Shown here: one piece after another, positions 28,527-36,699 of the stretch
Layout of the letters: each line of letters opens with the position of its first letter
Position numbering within the stretch: position 1 is the stretch's first letter
Assembly: GCA_900315455.1 (NCBI GenBank)
Contig: OMZE01000005.1
Span: forward strand, 62,001-126,000
From: an uncultured Prevotellaceae bacterium
GTDB lineage: Bacteria > Bacteroidota > Bacteroidia > Bacteroidales > Bacteroidaceae
Length of the DNA stretch: 64,000 nucleotides
Direction of reading: 5' to 3'
Translations under genes and position numbers: made by a program
The notes under the pieces: model-generated
Database searches by the model: none
What the model was told of the DNA's origin: nothing
Seen by the model: only the letters and a program-made list of their open reading frames with translations

Positions 28527-29549
28527 TTATCTCATCAGGAACGAATACCTGTCTACGTTTTTGAGTGCCACCCCAGCGCCTTTTGCCACGCTGTGGAGCG
28601 GGTCTTCGGCGATATGGAACGGAATCTGGATTTTGTCGTGGAGCCGTTTGTCGAGTCCGCGCAGCAATGCTCCGCCTCCGGTGAGGTAGATGCCATTGTG
28701 CACGATGTCGGCATACAGTTCGGGGGGTGTCTTCTCGAGAGCCGAGAGCACGGCATTCTCTATCTTCGCCACTGTCTTGTCGAGGCAGTGTGCGATTTCC
28801 TGGTAGCACACGGGCACCTCCATGGGGAGTGCCGTGATGCGGTTGGGTCCGTGCACGATATAGTCTTCTGGAGCCTCGTCGCCGAGGTCGGTGAGTGCCG
28901 ATCCCACGTGAATCTTGATGCGCTCTGCCATACGCTCGCCCACCTTCAGGTTGTGCTGACGGCTCATGTAGTCCTGTATATCGGCGGTGAGGTCGTCGCC
29001 GGCGATACGTATGGAGTTGTTGGAGACGATACCTCCCAGCGAGATGACAGCGATTTCGGTGCTACCGCCGCCGATGTCGACAATCATGTTGCCCTCGGGC
29101 GCCTCGACATCGATGCCGATACCGATGGCTGCCGCCATGGGTTCGAAGATGAGGTATACGTCGCGTCCGTCGGCATGCTCCGCGGAGTCGCGTACGGCAC
29201 GCAGTTCCACCTCTGTAGAGCCAGAAGGCACGCCGATGACCATTCTGAGTGATGGTGAGAAGAATCGGCTTCCGGTATGCACCATCTTGATCAATCCCCT
29301 CATCATCTGCTCGCAAGCCGAGAAGTCGGCGATGACTCCGTCGCGAAGGGGTCTCACGGTGCGTATGTTGTCGTGTGTCTTCTCATACATCAGTTTGGCT
29401 TTCTCTCCAACGGCCAGCATCTTGTCGGTGCGTTTGTCGAGAGCCACGACCGAGGGTTCGTCGACCACTATCTTGTCATCACTGATGATGATAGTATTGG
29501 CCGTTCCCAGGTCCATCGCTATTTCGCGAGTAAAAGAAAAGAATCCCAT
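28527..29549 (-). CDS. mreB: Actin-like rod shape protein MreB
   Basis: 340 residues. Actin-fold nucleotide-binding motifs: DLGTANTII (phosphate 1), VVDIGGGSTEIAVISLGG (phosphate 2), GGGALLRGLD (adenosine). Forms membrane-associated filaments that direct cell-wall elongation. Its start lies 45 bases after the purH stop, so the promoter is probably shared with purH. Confidence 0.97.
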   Translation of the reverse strand: MGFFSFTREIAMDLGTANTIIISDDKIVVDEPSVVALDKRTDKMLAVGEKAKLMYEKTHDNIRTVRPLRDGVIADFSACEQMMRGLIKMVHTGSRFFSPSLRMVIGVPSGSTEVELRAVRDSAEHADGRDVYLIFEPMAAAIGIGIDVEAPEGNMIVDIGGGSTEIAVISLGGIVSNNSIRIAGDDLTADIQDYMSRQHNLKVGERMAERIKIHVGSALTDLGDEAPEDYIVHGPNRITALPMEVPVCYQEIAHCLDKTVAKIENAVLSALEKTPPELYADIVHNGIYLTGGGALLRGLDKRLHDKIQIPFHIAEDPLHSVAKGAGVALKNVDRYSFLMR

Positions 29550-29594
29550 TTTAAGTTTGTCGTAAAATAAATGTCCTTATCGTTCTGAATGATT

Positions 29595-30191
29595 TTACTG
29601 AGCCATGAACCATGAATGAATGGCGGTGTCGTAGTGGCTGCTCACGCCGAATGCCTTCTCGGCGAACGCCTTTCTTTCGGCCAGTGAGGTGACCGCTCCC
29701 TTCTCGCGAAGGATATTGAGCAGCATGGCATATTCGGCCTTGCTGGGTACGATGACCACATCGTTGAAATTCTTTGCTGCAGCACGGATGAGCGAGATGC
29801 CCCCGATATCTATCTTCTCGATGATATCCTGCTCGGCAGCCCCGCTTGCCACCGTATCCTCGAAGGGATAGAGGTCGACGATGACGAGGTCGATTTCCGG
29901 TATCTCATACTGCTGCATCTGCTCTCTGTCGCCCTCGTTGTCGCGGCGTCCGAGGATGCCTCCGAACACCTTTGGGTGCAGCGTTTTCACCCTTCCTCCG
30001 AGGATGGAGGGATAGGTAGTGACGCTTTCTACTGTCTGGCACTCATATCCGAGCGACTCGATGAACTGCTGCGTTCCACCTGTAGAGAGGAATTTCACAC
30101 CCTGGCTGTTGAGTTGAGCGAGCAACTCCTCAAGGCCGTCTTTATGGAAGACCGAAATCAGTGCGGTCTTTATCTGTTTGTTTTCTGCCAT
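29595..30191 (-). CDS. purH: Stand-alone IMP cyclohydrolase domain of PurH
   Basis: 198 residues equal to only the N-terminal MGS-like IMP cyclohydrolase domain of bifunctional PurH (usually about 510). Motifs: FLSTGGTQQFIESLG, YPSILGGRVKTLHPKVFGGIL, IDIGGISLIRAAAKN. It stops cleanly after SHYDTAIHSWF, where the transformylase half would start; the following 45 bases lead into mreB with no transformylase remnant. It should close the ring of FAICAR to IMP, while AICAR formylation must come from another locus. The first gene of the mre operon, divergent from purN. Confidence 0.9.
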   Translation of the reverse strand: MAENKQIKTALISVFHKDGLEELLAQLNSQGVKFLSTGGTQQFIESLGYECQTVESVTTYPSILGGRVKTLHPKVFGGILGRRDNEGDREQMQQYEIPEIDLVIVDLYPFEDTVASGAAEQDIIEKIDIGGISLIRAAAKNFNDVVIVPSKAEYAMLLNILREKGAVTSLAERKAFAEKAFGVSSHYDTAIHSWFMAQ

Positions 30192-30218
30192 TTTATTAAT
30201 CTAGTTTTATAGAGTCTG

Positions 30219-30226
30219 CAAAGGTA
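30219..30226 (-). promoter_or_regulatory. Putative -7 element of the purH-mre operon
   Basis: TACCTTTG on the minus strand, 28 bases upstream of the purH start; likely drives purH-mreB-mreC-mreD-mrdA-rodA. Confidence 0.55.
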
Positions 30227-30285
30227 CGAAAAAAAGGGTTCTTCGTAACATATTTACCTCAAAATTTTATTTTTTTTCCCGAATA

Positions 30286-30316
30286 TTTGATTTATGTTAT
30301 TTTTGTATTATTTTTG
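30286..30316 (+). promoter_or_regulatory. Bacteroidetes promoter of purN
   Basis: TTTG at 30286-30289, 19-base spacer, TATTTTTG at 30309-30316 (another TATTTTTG overlaps at 30298-30305). Transcription would begin near 30323, which excludes the in-frame ATG at 30294 and supports the start at 30399. Confidence 0.65.
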
Positions 30317-30398
30317 CGGAGCGTTTGTGGCCCGCCGAGCAAGTGCCACCATATTATTCAGAGCGGACAATACCGCCAATTATTTCAATTCCAACGGC

Positions 30399-30983
30399 AT
30401 GAATAAGACAAACATCGCCATTTTCGTATCGGGCAGTGGTTCCAACTGCGAGAACCTCATCCGTCATTTCTCCGATTCCCCACAAGTGGTCACCGCTCTC
30501 GTAGTGAGCAACCGCGAAGATGCCTACGCCCTGGTGCGTGCCGAGCGGCTGGGCGTGCCCTCTGTGGTCGTGAAGAAGGCGCAACTCAACGACCCCGACT
30601 ACCTGCTCCCCCTGCTCAGTGAATACGACATCCATTTCATCGTGTTGGCCGGTTTCCTGCCGCTCATCCCTTCCTATCTCATCGAGCGTTTCCCTCGCCG
30701 CATCGTGAACCTTCACCCCGCTCTGTTGCCCAAGTTTGGCGGCAAGGGCATGTGGGGCCATCACGTGCACGAGGCGGTGAAAGCAGCCGGTGAGAAAGAG
30801 ACGGGCATGACGGTGCACTATGTGAGCGAGGTATGCGACGGTGGTGAGATTATCGCCCAGTTTGCCGTACCCCTTTCGCCCGACGACACCGTGGACGACA
30901 TCGCCGCCAAGGAGCATGAACTGGAGATGCAGCATTTCCCCAAGGTGGTGGAGAAGTTGCTTACAGAGGCTGAGTTAAAATAA
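30399..30983 (+). CDS. purN: Phosphoribosylglycinamide formyltransferase
   Basis: 194 residues, normal for PurN. Transfers formyl from 10-formyl-THF to GAR in purine synthesis. Motifs: AIFVSGSGSNCENLIRHF at the N-terminus, LAGFLPLIPSYLI, RIVNLHPALLPKFGGKGMWG (catalytic Asn/His), and TGMTVHYVSEVCDGGEII (catalytic Asp). Divergent from purH, so the two purine genes share a control region. Confidence 0.95.
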   Translation: MNKTNIAIFVSGSGSNCENLIRHFSDSPQVVTALVVSNREDAYALVRAERLGVPSVVVKKAQLNDPDYLLPLLSEYDIHFIVLAGFLPLIPSYLIERFPRRIVNLHPALLPKFGGKGMWGHHVHEAVKAAGEKETGMTVHYVSEVCDGGEIIAQFAVPLSPDDTVDDIAAKEHELEMQHFPKVVEKLLTEAELK

Positions 30984-31010
30984 CATATATACTGCACTTG
31001 CGCACAAAAG

Positions 31011-31050
31011 AAGCGAGGATGAAGCCGACACCGACAACATCCTCGCTTTT
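31011..31050 (+). terminator. Terminator after purN
   Basis: Arms AAGCGAGGATG (31011-31021) and CATCCTCGCTT (31038-31048) ending in TTTT. Confidence 0.8.
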
Positions 31051-31127
31051 CCTGTTTCACGACCGTTTGGTCTAATCTTTACTTACTTTTGACTGATTGC
31101 TGATGAGTTTTTGCAATTAGAGTTGAG

Positions 31128-33101
31128 TTACTTCTTCTTGATAATGATTTGTTCGCTCGTGTATTTGGAGAGCATGTCGAAGATCTGGCGCAGGTCGGCA
31201 TAGTCTTTCTCGGGGTGAGAAATCTTGTTGACATTGAACTGCCATGACATCTGTACGCGGCCTTCGCTGGAAGAAGTAAGGATGCGCCCTTCGAGGCCCT
31301 TGTCGGCAGTAGTGACGGTGGTGTTTCTGGGTTCACCCTCCATCACATATCCTTCGGGCAAGGAAATGTTGATGACGAAGCGTTCGCTGCTGACACGTGG
31401 GAAATCCACCGGCATCTTACGCGTTTCTACCGTGAAGGGATTCACCATCATATTGTCGGGGAACGGGCAGATGCTGATTTGCCCATCGGTCACCTGTCCC
31501 TTCTTGGTGTAGACAGACTCCTCGGTCTCGCCTCCCTCATTGCGGGTGGTCTGCTTGCCCGAGAGCGTGCCGTCGGCGGAGAGTTTGGCATCGATGACGG
31601 TGTGACGCTCCGATTTCGACACCTTCTGCAGGTTCACCCACTCACTCTTCTTATCCTTCCGCACCATACGTGCCCTGTCTACGAGCATCACCTCGGGCAG
31701 CACATTCAGCCATCCGTTCTTGTTGGAAGCATCGAGATACATGTTTCCGCCCGTTGGCATGACAACGCCCACCAAGTAGGTCGAGAGTTTGCGGATAGAG
31801 GGGAAGTTGTAGGGAAGTTGTCCCAGGTCGCGTGTCCTGAGCACCACTGGAGCCGCCGTGAGTCCGACGTCTTGCAGCGACTGTATAAGCAGCAGATTGA
31901 TGTCGGCATTAGAGCCTTCGCCCTTCTTGAGCGTCTCGGAGGTCAGCGCCGGACTCAGCGCATACTTGCCGTTCCACTTCACCTTGTCCATCACCAACTT
32001 ATACACAGCAGCCACACGCTCGCGCGGGTTGGCGATATCGCCAATCTTCGCCTCCTTTAACTCGTTGGCCAACGGACTGTGGTCACCGAGGTGAATGCCC
32101 AGGTCGTCGGAACTGAGAATCATCTCATCGATTTGCTCCCACGTCTTGGCATAGTCCATCTGCGACATGCCCGGCAGGCGATACAGTTTCAGTTCGGCGG
32201 TGATTCCTGCCCAATAGTCCTGTGCGTTCCACACATAGTCGTCTTTTGGCATACCTATCAGGTCACGGCCCACATAGACATAGTGGTTGGTCATGACCGT
32301 CATGGGATTGGCCAGCGGATCGCTCACGATTTTGAATTTCAGCGAACCGGCAGTACAGGTATACGTAAGGCGCTGGATGCCGTGGTCCTCGATATTGAAT
32401 ATCAAGTAGTTGGGGATGTTCATATCCAACTTGGCATACGCCACGGGAATCTCACACTGTGCATACCAGTCGCGCAGTTCCCAGAACACCTGGCTGTGGA
32501 CATTGTATTCATATTCTATCACCGTTCCCTCCTTTACGTTAGGGACGGTAAACTCCACCTGGTAGTTATGCTCGTCGATTTTCTTGTTCACTATTTCACT
32601 TTTCTTCAACGAAGTCTTCACCACCTTTCCGCCTTCCAGATTGAAGGCGGTAGCCTTGATGTCTTCCACGCTCTCGTCGGCATCGGTGCCGAAGACACCT
32701 TCCGTCATCGAGCCCGATTCGCCCTCGAAATAGGAATCGGAACTGCCACCTGGTTTGGGGAGGGAAAATCCCGTGATTGTCAGACCACCGATATTATTGC
32801 CTACCGACATGTTTCTCTGGTAGGGAACGACCACCTTAGCGAAACGTGCGCCGCTGGGTTTCAGCACCTTGACACGCCATTTCTCACGGTAGTCTACCAA
32901 AAAACTGGTGGTCTGCACCGTGTATTCCACGTTGGTCAGTCGGCAGAGCACCACAGCCTCAGCGCCGGGCTCTTTCTCGTAGGTGGTCATCTGCATCTCC
33001 TCCTGGGTGGGCTTGCCGAACTTCATGTTCACGTCTTGTGCCGCAGCCGTCATGAAAGGGCACAGCAGCATAATGAATAGTATGAATACGTTTTGTTTCA
33101 T
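31128..33101 (-). CDS. Secreted DUF3857 / transglutaminase-like protein
   Basis: 657 residues, signal peptide about 1-21. DUF3857 beta domain about 45-280 (VEYTVQTTSFLVDYREKWRVKVLKP..., EYEYNVHSQVFWELRDWYAQ), a transglutaminase-like fold about 340-470, and a C-terminal DUF3858-like domain. In active transglutaminase-like enzymes a Cys would be expected in the segment that here reads GEGSNADINLLLIQSL, so it is probably catalytically dead. Periplasmic or surface location; function unknown. A second, very different DUF3857 protein lies at 55920. The gene stands alone with its own promoter. Confidence 0.82.
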   Translation of the reverse strand: MKQNVFILFIMLLCPFMTAAAQDVNMKFGKPTQEEMQMTTYEKEPGAEAVVLCRLTNVEYTVQTTSFLVDYREKWRVKVLKPSGARFAKVVVPYQRNMSVGNNIGGLTITGFSLPKPGGSSDSYFEGESGSMTEGVFGTDADESVEDIKATAFNLEGGKVVKTSLKKSEIVNKKIDEHNYQVEFTVPNVKEGTVIEYEYNVHSQVFWELRDWYAQCEIPVAYAKLDMNIPNYLIFNIEDHGIQRLTYTCTAGSLKFKIVSDPLANPMTVMTNHYVYVGRDLIGMPKDDYVWNAQDYWAGITAELKLYRLPGMSQMDYAKTWEQIDEMILSSDDLGIHLGDHSPLANELKEAKIGDIANPRERVAAVYKLVMDKVKWNGKYALSPALTSETLKKGEGSNADINLLLIQSLQDVGLTAAPVVLRTRDLGQLPYNFPSIRKLSTYLVGVVMPTGGNMYLDASNKNGWLNVLPEVMLVDRARMVRKDKKSEWVNLQKVSKSERHTVIDAKLSADGTLSGKQTTRNEGGETEESVYTKKGQVTDGQISICPFPDNMMVNPFTVETRKMPVDFPRVSSERFVINISLPEGYVMEGEPRNTTVTTADKGLEGRILTSSSEGRVQMSWQFNVNKISHPEKDYADLRQIFDMLSKYTSEQIIIKKK

Positions 33102-33201
33102 TGTATTGAATAGTAGAATGATTATTACCTCAATTCACCGTCTGAAATGCCGAACTTCGACCCTTCAAACGACCAATTTTTCTATACACACGTTATGTCT
33201 G

Positions 33202-33232
33202 CAAAAGTAGGATATATTTATGATAACTCCAA
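33202..33232 (-). promoter_or_regulatory. Bacteroidetes promoter of the DUF3857 gene
   Basis: On the minus strand: TTG (33230-33232), 20-base spacer, TACTTTTG (33202-33209), about 100 bases before the start. Confidence 0.6.
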
Positions 33233-33300
33233 GAAAAAGGGTCTTTTTTCGACAGATACGGTTTTTTCAAGTTTCACATTCGCTCCACTATCAAGACTTA

Positions 33301-33588
33301 TTATTTGACGAGATAACTCTTCAGCGCTTCGACATATACCTCGAAAGCATGCCGTCCCTTTTCGGTAATGCGGCAGATGGTGCAAGGGCGCTTGCCCTTG
33401 AAGGTCTTTTCTACCTCGATATAGCCTGCTGTCGACAGTTTATCAATCTGCACACTCAGGTTGCCTGCCGTTGCTCCCGTCTGCTCCTTGATATAGGGGA
33501 ACTCGGCTTCGTCGGCACCGATAAGCAGCGACATGATGGCCAGTCGCAACTCAGCGTGCAGCAGTGGGTCTAATGGTTGGAACGGCAT
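33301..33588 (-). CDS. Small winged-helix transcriptional regulator
   Basis: 95 residues. A winged helix covers most of the protein (LRLAIMSLL..., AEFPYIKEQTGATAGNLSVQIDKLSTAGYIEVEK..., TICRITEKGRHAFE), resembling MarR/ArsR-like single-domain regulators that pair with a membrane protein in Bacteroidetes. It starts 3 bases after the stop of the membrane protein gene, so both are on one transcript. It may control that operon. Confidence 0.8.
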   Translation of the reverse strand: MPFQPLDPLLHAELRLAIMSLLIGADEAEFPYIKEQTGATAGNLSVQIDKLSTAGYIEVEKTFKGKRPCTICRITEKGRHAFEVYVEALKSYLVK

Positions 33589-33591
33589 AGG

Positions 33592-34284
33592 TTACTTATT
33601 ATGTTTCAAGAGCATCCAGCCTGGGAGCGTCAGGCCGATGAAGGTGAATACAGCCATCATAAGGTTAGGGGCAATGATGTGGGCAGTACCGTAATAATCC
33701 AATGGAAGCCCACTCCTCGCAATTAGAGTCTCTGTCACGCAGAAAGCCTCCCAAAAGAATCCTCCAATGCCACCAATGATGCCACACCACACCATCCATT
33801 TGCTCTTCAGAATATAACCGTTGATGGTAACTGCCATACCCATCATCAGCAGAATGATGCGAACAGGGCTAATGCGGTTTTGAAAGTATACCTGCATATT
33901 ATCAGCCACCTGAGCGTCGTGGAGCATCAGACCGTTGAAAGGAATTGACAGCAAGAAAAAAATCACGACAAAGATGCCGAAGGTCTGCCATGTTTTATCT
34001 ACCATATTGCCTATGAGACTGACTGGAGCCTTGGGCTTGTTTCTATTTACGTAACGTTCTATGCCAATTACTAAAACAGGTATCAAGACGTAGAGCAGAT
34101 GAAAAGCCATATTGCCAGTGAGCATGGCGCAAATGCTGGTGACAACGGCTACGCCGATGATACAAAGACCAGAGATAAAGAGCGACATGCCTATGCCCTC
34201 TGATACTGACTTGCGGCTGCGCTCTATCTGCTCAGTGATGATTTCCAGACTGCGCTCAGCAGTCAAGTTGTTGTTGTTGTCCAT
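33592..34284 (-). CDS. Membrane protein of unknown function
   Basis: 230 residues from the start at 34284 (MDNNNNLTAERSLEIITEQIERSRKSVSEG), with about six membrane helices after an amphipathic N-terminal region. No named family recognised. Longer readings start upstream of the promoter and are unlikely. Cotranscribed with the winged-helix gene, which presumably regulates it. Confidence 0.75.
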   Translation of the reverse strand: MDNNNNLTAERSLEIITEQIERSRKSVSEGIGMSLFISGLCIIGVAVVTSICAMLTGNMAFHLLYVLIPVLVIGIERYVNRNKPKAPVSLIGNMVDKTWQTFGIFVVIFFLLSIPFNGLMLHDAQVADNMQVYFQNRISPVRIILLMMGMAVTINGYILKSKWMVWCGIIGGIGGFFWEAFCVTETLIARSGLPLDYYGTAHIIAPNLMMAVFTFIGLTLPGWMLLKHNK

Positions 34285-34395
34285 TGTTGTTTGCTTTTTG
34301 ATGAATTGGGAAATGATGTTTTTAACTCTCTTTTGTGCCCCATCCTCCCTCCTGCAGAAAGGTCGGACAAGGCACGATTCATCCGGATTGCACTG

Positions 34396-34426
34396 CAAAG
34401 ATAAATAAGTTTATATTATAAACCAA
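34396..34426 (-). promoter_or_regulatory. Promoter of the membrane protein / winged-helix operon
   Basis: Minus strand: TTG (34424-34426), 20-base spacer, TATCTTTG (34396-34403), 112 bases before the start codon at 34284. Confidence 0.6.
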
Positions 34427-35184
34427 ATTAAAATGCAAATTTATCTTTGAAATTTGTATTTTTTAACAAATGGCTGTGATTGAATCTTAAAAAACAGCAT
34501 TGCAATTAGATTCAAATATGGTGTATAGCAATTAGAAAACTCACTTCAAGAAAGTCTGCTAACAATCAATAGCGTCTTCATTCGTGTCAAAAAAATAAGT
34601 GTTTGCCAAAAATGGCGCAACTTTTTTGTGCTATTTTTGCAAGTGAATATTTATACGAAATGACTATTCGGGGCCAACAGGTATATAATTCCCAAATTTT
34701 TAATGTTTACTAATGTTTTTGTCTCTCATTCACGTAATGCTTTATGCACGGAACCTTTTGCATTTCAGATTTAAAGAAGTATCATATCATGTGTCTTTGT
34801 AACCTGAAGCACCGCCGTGAAATCACTTGCAAAAATTCCGTGCCCGTGTCTTGTGAGTAAAAAAACATCAAAAACCAGCCTTTTTTGCCATCATTTTTCA
34901 TTTTTGGTTCTAAGTCAAAGGGGTGTTAGAACCAAATATTTGAAATTCATGGGGAAATCAAGTAAAGCAAATAAGAGATAGGTTATGGATATTGTAAAAC
35001 ATATTAGTTAACCGCACTTAAAACTGTCAACACATTTTAGGGAAAGCCACGTTTTAGTTACAGAAAGAATATTAAACGGCACACAATTTAGTTGTAATAA
35101 TTGAAAAAGTGTGGTATTTGACATTTTTACACTTTGAGGAGATATTTTTCAACTGACAATCCATGATGTTTGTAAAAATTTGAG
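34427..35184. other. Long A+T-rich gene-free region at the left edge of the accessory island
   Basis: No coding region was seen. It contains one copy of a dispersed ~120-base repeat (listed separately) and a perfect hairpin with 11-base arms TTTGGTTCTAA (34903-34913) and TTAGAACCAAA (34926-34936). Composition changes here from G+C-rich core to A+T-rich accessory DNA. Confidence 0.6.
34495..34615. repeat. Dispersed direct repeat, copy A
   Basis: About 120 bases resembling 54142-54262 in the same orientation. Identical blocks include CAGCATTGC, GTATAGCAATTAGAAAA (34523-34539) and a 23-base block at 34561-34583. The middle can form a short hairpin in both copies although the sequence there differs. 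Confidence 0.7.
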
Positions 35185-35192
35185 TACCTTTG
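35185..35192 (+). promoter_or_regulatory. Putative -7 element before the XRE/Fic genes
   Basis: TACCTTTG, 31 bases before the ATG at 35223; no -33 element at the usual spacing. Confidence 0.4.
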
Positions 35193-35222
35193 GAGCAGAA
35201 ACACAAACAAAACCATAAATCT

Positions 35223-35427
35223 ATGGAACGGAAACGTTTAAACCGCCTAAAGGTGGTATTGGCAGAAAAAAAACATGACGAACAAACGTCTGGCAGAGTT
35301 GGTGGATAAAGACCCGGCTATGGTGTCGAAGTGGGTAACCAATGTTGCTCAACCCAACGTAGAGATGCTCATCCTCATCTCAAAGCTCTTAGAGGTGAGC
35401 GTGGACGATTTATTATGGACAGAATAA
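35223..35427 (+). pseudogene. Frameshifted small XRE-type HTH regulator
   Basis: The first frame reads MERKRLNRLKVVLAEKK and then ends within a dozen codons. Past an A8 run (35266-35273) the +1 frame continues as MTNKRLAELVDKDPAMVSKW and on through an HTH typical of ~67-residue Bacteroidetes XRE regulators, ending at 35427. Removing one A joins the two into a normal regulator. Alternatives are a shorter 50-residue product from the ATG at 35275, transcriptional slippage on the A8 run, or a sequencing error. It lies 13 bases before the fic start and probably controlled it. Confidence 0.75.
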
Positions 35428-35440
35428 GTTGGGAATAAAA

Positions 35441-36610
35441 ATGGATACACAGGAGAAATATATAATCCCTGAATTGCCTCTGCCGTATGATTTAGAAACA
35501 AAAGAGATTCTAAAACAGGTAAATCGGGCAAACAAAAAGTTGGCAGAACTGAAAGGCGTGGCACAAACCATACCCAATGAGCGTATACTCATCAGCAGTC
35601 TCACACTCCAAGAGGCAAAAGACAGTTCCGCTGTAGAGAATATAGTGACTACACAGGATGACTTATACCGTGCTGGACTCGACATTAGTCATCAGTTCAT
35701 CAATGCGGCAACAAAGGAGGTACTGTTTTATAGAGAAGCTATCAATGAGGGATTCCGTATGGTACGAAACAAGGATATCCTTACACTGAATGACATCAAA
35801 CATGTTCAAGAGATATTAGAACAAAACTCTGCTGGATTTCGTGCTACGCCGGGGACACAACTAAAGCGAGAAAATGATGGTGCTGTCATTTACACGCCCC
35901 CACAAGATGGCCAGGCTATCATTCAGTACATGTCTAATCTGGAGCAGTTCATCAATAACGAGCAGATGAGCCAGCTTGACCCGCTTATTAAGATGGCCAT
36001 CATACACCATCAGTTCGAAAGCATTCATCCGTTCTACGATGGCAATGGCCGTACTGGTCGTATCATCAATATTCTCTACCTTGTAATAACTGACTTATTG
36101 GATTTGCCAATCCTCTACCTCAGTCGTTATATCACACATAATAAGGGGGAGTATTATCGATTGATACAAGCTATTAGGGATAAGAATACTGACAATGCTG
36201 CAGAATGGGAGGCGTGGATCCTTTTTATGCTGAAAGGAGTTGAAGTAACGGCAGAGGACACCATTTCACTTGTAAAGAACATCGGTCAATTAATGGCAGA
36301 ATACAAAAACATCATTCGTCCAGATTTCGGGAGTAAGTACAATCACGAACTTCTTAATGGACTATTCTATCATCCCTATACAAAGATAGATCATGTTGTT
36401 GCCAATATGCAGATATCAAGACAAACGGCTTCGAAGTATTTGGATCGGATTGTGTCGTTGGGATTGCTCCAAAAAGAGAAGATGGGTAAGGAAAATTACT
36501 ATATTAATACCCGTCTTATGAATCTCTTTATCGAGTTTGGAAAGTATGAACCGACGGAACCTTCAGTGAGTATTGAGTCTGTTCATGTTAAAGAAATCCC
36601 GAAATCTTAA
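35441..36610 (+). CDS. Fic-family AMP-transferase-like protein
   Basis: 389 residues from the ATG at 35441. Fic_N region followed by the Fic core with HPFYDGNGRTGR at 196-207, a complete catalytic motif. An N-terminal inhibitory motif (S/T)xxxE(G/N) is present as S62-SAV-E66-N67, indicating a self-inhibited (class II) enzyme. A C-terminal winged helix (about 310-365, VVANMQISRQTASKYLDRIVSLGLLQ) suggests DNA binding. Predicted to transfer AMP to Ser/Thr/Tyr of a target protein; the target is unknown. Preceded by an XRE regulator and followed by restriction-modification genes. Confidence 0.9.
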   Translation: MDTQEKYIIPELPLPYDLETKEILKQVNRANKKLAELKGVAQTIPNERILISSLTLQEAKDSSAVENIVTTQDDLYRAGLDISHQFINAATKEVLFYREAINEGFRMVRNKDILTLNDIKHVQEILEQNSAGFRATPGTQLKRENDGAVIYTPPQDGQAIIQYMSNLEQFINNEQMSQLDPLIKMAIIHHQFESIHPFYDGNGRTGRIINILYLVITDLLDLPILYLSRYITHNKGEYYRLIQAIRDKNTDNAAEWEAWILFMLKGVEVTAEDTISLVKNIGQLMAEYKNIIRPDFGSKYNHELLNGLFYHPYTKIDHVVANMQISRQTASKYLDRIVSLGLLQKEKMGKENYYINTRLMNLFIEFGKYEPTEPSVSIESVHVKEIPKS

Positions 36611-36655
36611 CGTATTGAAGAAGTCAAGTTAAAAAATCGCGATTTCTTTAACATG
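36584..36655. repeat. Inverted repeat at the fic/methylase boundary
   Basis: Exact 15-base arms CATGTTAAAGAAATC (36584-36598, inside the fic 3' end) and GATTTCTTTAACATG (36641-36655). The right arm is also part of a near-palindrome at 36628-36652. Could be a terminator or attenuator, or a binding site for a regulator. Confidence 0.55.
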
Positions 36656-36699
36656 AGAACAAGAACGAGTTAAATTTTAACGAATAATTGAACGCAACA

